Position numbers and translations under genes: made by a program. This document shows, one piece after another, positions 32,679-34,303 of a stretch of DNA of 34,303 nt. A model generated the notes under the pieces. That model ran no database searches. It saw only the letters and a program-made list of their open reading frames with translations, and had not been told where the DNA came from. The stretch's first letter is position 1; each line of letters starts with the position of its first letter. Origin of the DNA: Pseudomonadota bacterium. Lineage in GTDB: Bacteria; Pseudomonadota; Alphaproteobacteria; JAGOMX01. Where the stretch lies: contig JBDLIP010000008.1 of the NCBI GenBank assembly GCA_039714795.1, positions 1-34,303 on the forward strand, written 5' to 3'.

Positions 32679-33593
32679 TCACTCTTTCTGTAATTGCTTA
32701 ACTGTGTCGAGATCTAAATCTGTCATTTCTGCAACCTCCTGCACAGATTTGCCAGACTTTAGCATCTTGATGGCGATTGATTTTGCTTTTTTTTCTTCGC
32801 CTTCTTCTCTTCCTTCTTCTCTTCCTTCTTCTCTTCCTTTTTCTCTTCCTTTTTCTATGCCTTCTTCTACAGCTGCGGCCATGGCTGCTATATTGTCCAG
32901 TTGGATCTTCTTGGCGGCATCATAGTGAAGAATTTCATCATCACTCCAAGCGTGTTTATTCAATTGCTCTACTGCACGCTTGAGAATCTTGTCATCACCA
33001 GCAAATTGATCCAGATTAGCTTCGGTGACATCCTGCGCATGCTTAAAGAAATATGCCCATTTCTCTATGATATTGCTCAGATTATCAATTGTCTTGTTGA
33101 ATTTCGGCAACTCTAAAAATACAAAGGCAAAATCACGTAAGTCATGCTCGTACGTCTCTTCATCCATCAAAATATGATTCGACTTATATCTGGGTTTGCC
33201 ATCAAACATTATAAAATCAGTAATGGCTAAGAAAATTACCTCCTTCAAATGCTCATAATTTTCTCCGCTATTCATCTGTGAGGTGTAGGCACGGGCTGCG
33301 TAAAACTGGGCTCTTTTTTCAAAACCTTTGGTACGGGCAACCTGCATTTCAACAATATATTGCCGGCCATTTTCATCCTTACACAAAACATCTACAATGC
33401 TCTGTTTGCGCGACACAATATCTGGATCTTGTGAAGGTTTTAGAAAACTAACATCAACTATTTCACCATAATTCCTAAATTTCAGCATGTCATTCAAGAA
33501 ACGTAACAAAATATCTTTGTTACGCTCTGAACCAAAAATACGCTTAAAGGCGAAGTCATTCTTGGGATCTAAGAATTTAGATATTGGCATCAT
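32679..33593 (-). CDS. Rpn-family PD-(D/E)XK nuclease/putative transposase
   Basis: 304 residues of the Rpn/TIGR01784 type. The N-terminus FLDPKNDFAFKRIFGSERNKDILLRFLNDML is diagnostic. The PD-(D/E)XK core is visible as SIVDVLCKDENG followed by YIVEMQV, with the Asp and Glu of the D-ExK-like site (here E-M-Q). KRAQFYAARAYTSQM and VIFLAITDF are also typical. The C-terminus has a charged helix of repeated GREEGREE units, then a helical tail with MLKSGKSVQEVAEMTDLDLDTVKQL. E. coli Rpn relatives promote RecA-independent recombination and cut DNA. Such genes are abundant in intracellular alphaproteobacteria. Start: tandem ATGs at 33593/33590; GAGGT suits the second. Confidence 0.9.
   Translation of the reverse strand: MMPISKFLDPKNDFAFKRIFGSERNKDILLRFLNDMLKFRNYGEIVDVSFLKPSQDPDIVSRKQSIVDVLCKDENGRQYIVEMQVARTKGFEKRAQFYAARAYTSQMNSGENYEHLKEVIFLAITDFIMFDGKPRYKSNHILMDEETYEHDLRDFAFVFLELPKFNKTIDNLSNIIEKWAYFFKHAQDVTEANLDQFAGDDKILKRAVEQLNKHAWSDDEILHYDAAKKIQLDNIAAMAAAVEEGIEKGREKGREEGREEGREEGEEKKAKSIAIKMLKSGKSVQEVAEMTDLDLDTVKQLQKE
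32801..32860 (-). repeat. 12-bp tandem repeat in the Rpn gene
   Basis: Five 12-bp units in register: three identical CTTCTTCTCTTC, then CTTTTTCTCTTC and CTTTTTCTATGC. They encode EEGR/EKGR repeats of the C-terminal charged helix. In-frame slippage would only change helix length. Confidence 0.85.
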
Positions 33594-34303
33594 CTACCTC
33601 ATTTGAATTATTTACTCAATACTTATAAAAAAATATAGCAAGTTTATTTCTCAAGATCAATCACTAGCCAACCAAAAGATCTCCCATTGCTCTATATCTA
33701 TGTGCAGCTAGCTTGCAAATTGCTCTAAAACGATAGTTTCTAGAGAAATACTTCCCCTTCCCATTTTTCCTTACTTAAAAAATAGATATTTTTCGCACAA
33801 CAACACCCCTTTAAGAATAGCACACAGGCAAAACCTTAACAAGATATTTTTGTCGGTAACCCAGGGCTGTTCAGTGAAAATGTGCTACCTACGGATCGTC
33901 ATCCTGAATACTGAATCAAGTTCAGCACAGGCAGTTGGTTTTGGAACTCAAGTCTGGTAAGACTTGAGGAGGCAAAGCGTTACGATTCAGGATCCCATTT
34001 TTTAAGATCTGCAAAAAATAATGGGATCCTGAATCGCAAAGATTTTTCAATTCGCGCGACTTACAGTCGCACGTTCGGAAAATCAGCGTTCAGGATGACG
34101 GACGTGTTGGTTTCACTGAACAGCCCTGGGCCATATGTCTATTTTATCTGAGGTTTGCATGATCCAGATCTCTTTTTAGAGACTATCTCAGCAAAATGGG
34201 GATATGTAAAGCTGCAAGCAACAGACAAGTGGCGCCATCAGGCACCACTTTCTGCATTGATAGCTTAAGTTGCTTTGTTCAAAGTTGACATGGGTAGAGG
34301 AGG
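33594..34303. other. Right-edge intergenic region
   Basis: 710 bp without a supported gene. Positions 33594-33859 are AT-rich and unremarkable. Then comes an intact repeat B (33860-34130). Beyond it is a hairpin AAGTGG-C-GCC-ATCA-GGC-A-CCACTT at 34227-34250, with no T-run. On the minus strand a frame entering from the right edge ends near 34261-34263, so the hairpin could mark the end of a gene outside the window; this is speculative. Confidence 0.45.
33860..34130 (+). repeat. Repeat B, intact 271-bp element
   Basis: Perfect 20-bp terminal inverted repeats CCCAGGGCTGTTCAGTGAAA and TTTCACTGAACAGCCCTGGG. Inside are further inverted CGTCATCCTGAA ends, a perfect CTCAAGTCT-GGTA-AGACTTGAG hairpin (33947-33968), GGATCC-bounded arms around 33990-34030, and a GATTTTTC...GGAAAATC hairpin. 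There is no open reading frame of note. It looks like a miniature inverted-repeat element; other copies in the window are partial. Confidence 0.85.

Noticed and set aside
34130-34303. Partial gene entering from the right edge on the minus strand
   Set aside because: Only about a dozen codons are visible and no recognisable residues; noted in the edge entry but not called.

Overview
The window looks like chromosome of an AT-rich alphaproteobacterium, probably host-associated and perhaps in or near the Holosporales. This is inferred from gene content: an IalB-like exported protein, a NagD-like HAD of the alphaproteobacterial TIGR01459 type, NfuA, BolA, L21 with a basic tail, a perfect CtrA-type box, an Rpn/PD-(D/E)XK protein, and many small dispersed repeats. 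No rRNA or full-length transposase gene is present, so placement below class is weak.

Layout. Positions 1-7200 carry an ABC-F ATPase resembling the antibiotic-resistance branch, an IalB-like protein, trpS, two tandem murJ paralogues and an overlooked 55-residue lipoprotein, leftward except ialB. Positions 7300-16000 hold a DUF167 gene, a single-domain response regulator, and a 2574-residue acidic repeat protein with RTX-type Gly/Asp turns. Positions 16100-24850 are mostly housekeeping: HAD phosphatase, CNNM/CBS/CorC protein, bolA, tRNA-Glu(CTC), rplU-rpmA, two small exported proteins (one with perfect 33-residue repeats), nfuA, a Bax-like glucosaminidase and typA. Positions 24950-29700 hold tRNA-Val(GAC), pgsA, uvrC, a GH24 lysozyme and an HU gene. 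Positions 29880-33600 look accessory: a 3-hydroxybutyrate dehydrogenase, a truncated phage-type integrase, a secreted protein with a kinase-like catalytic loop, and an Rpn-family nuclease.

Nearly every longer gap contains dispersed structured repeats. Repeat A is a fold-back element; three intact copies are each 119 bp, with inverted ends containing GTGAAATCAAAACCTCT. Repeat B has one intact 271-bp copy with perfect 20-bp inverted ends, plus several fragments. A third motif (TATCCAAAACTCAGGTT) lies at or just past gene 3' ends and in two cases overlaps the stop codon.

The most interesting items are the secreted kinase-like protein, the giant protein whose C-terminal 16-17 units show higher-order block duplication, the divergence of one MurJ paralogue at conserved positions, the mobile-repeat families, and a DnaA-box/CtrA-box cluster upstream of uvrC. 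All functions are read from sequence motifs alone; no database search was run.
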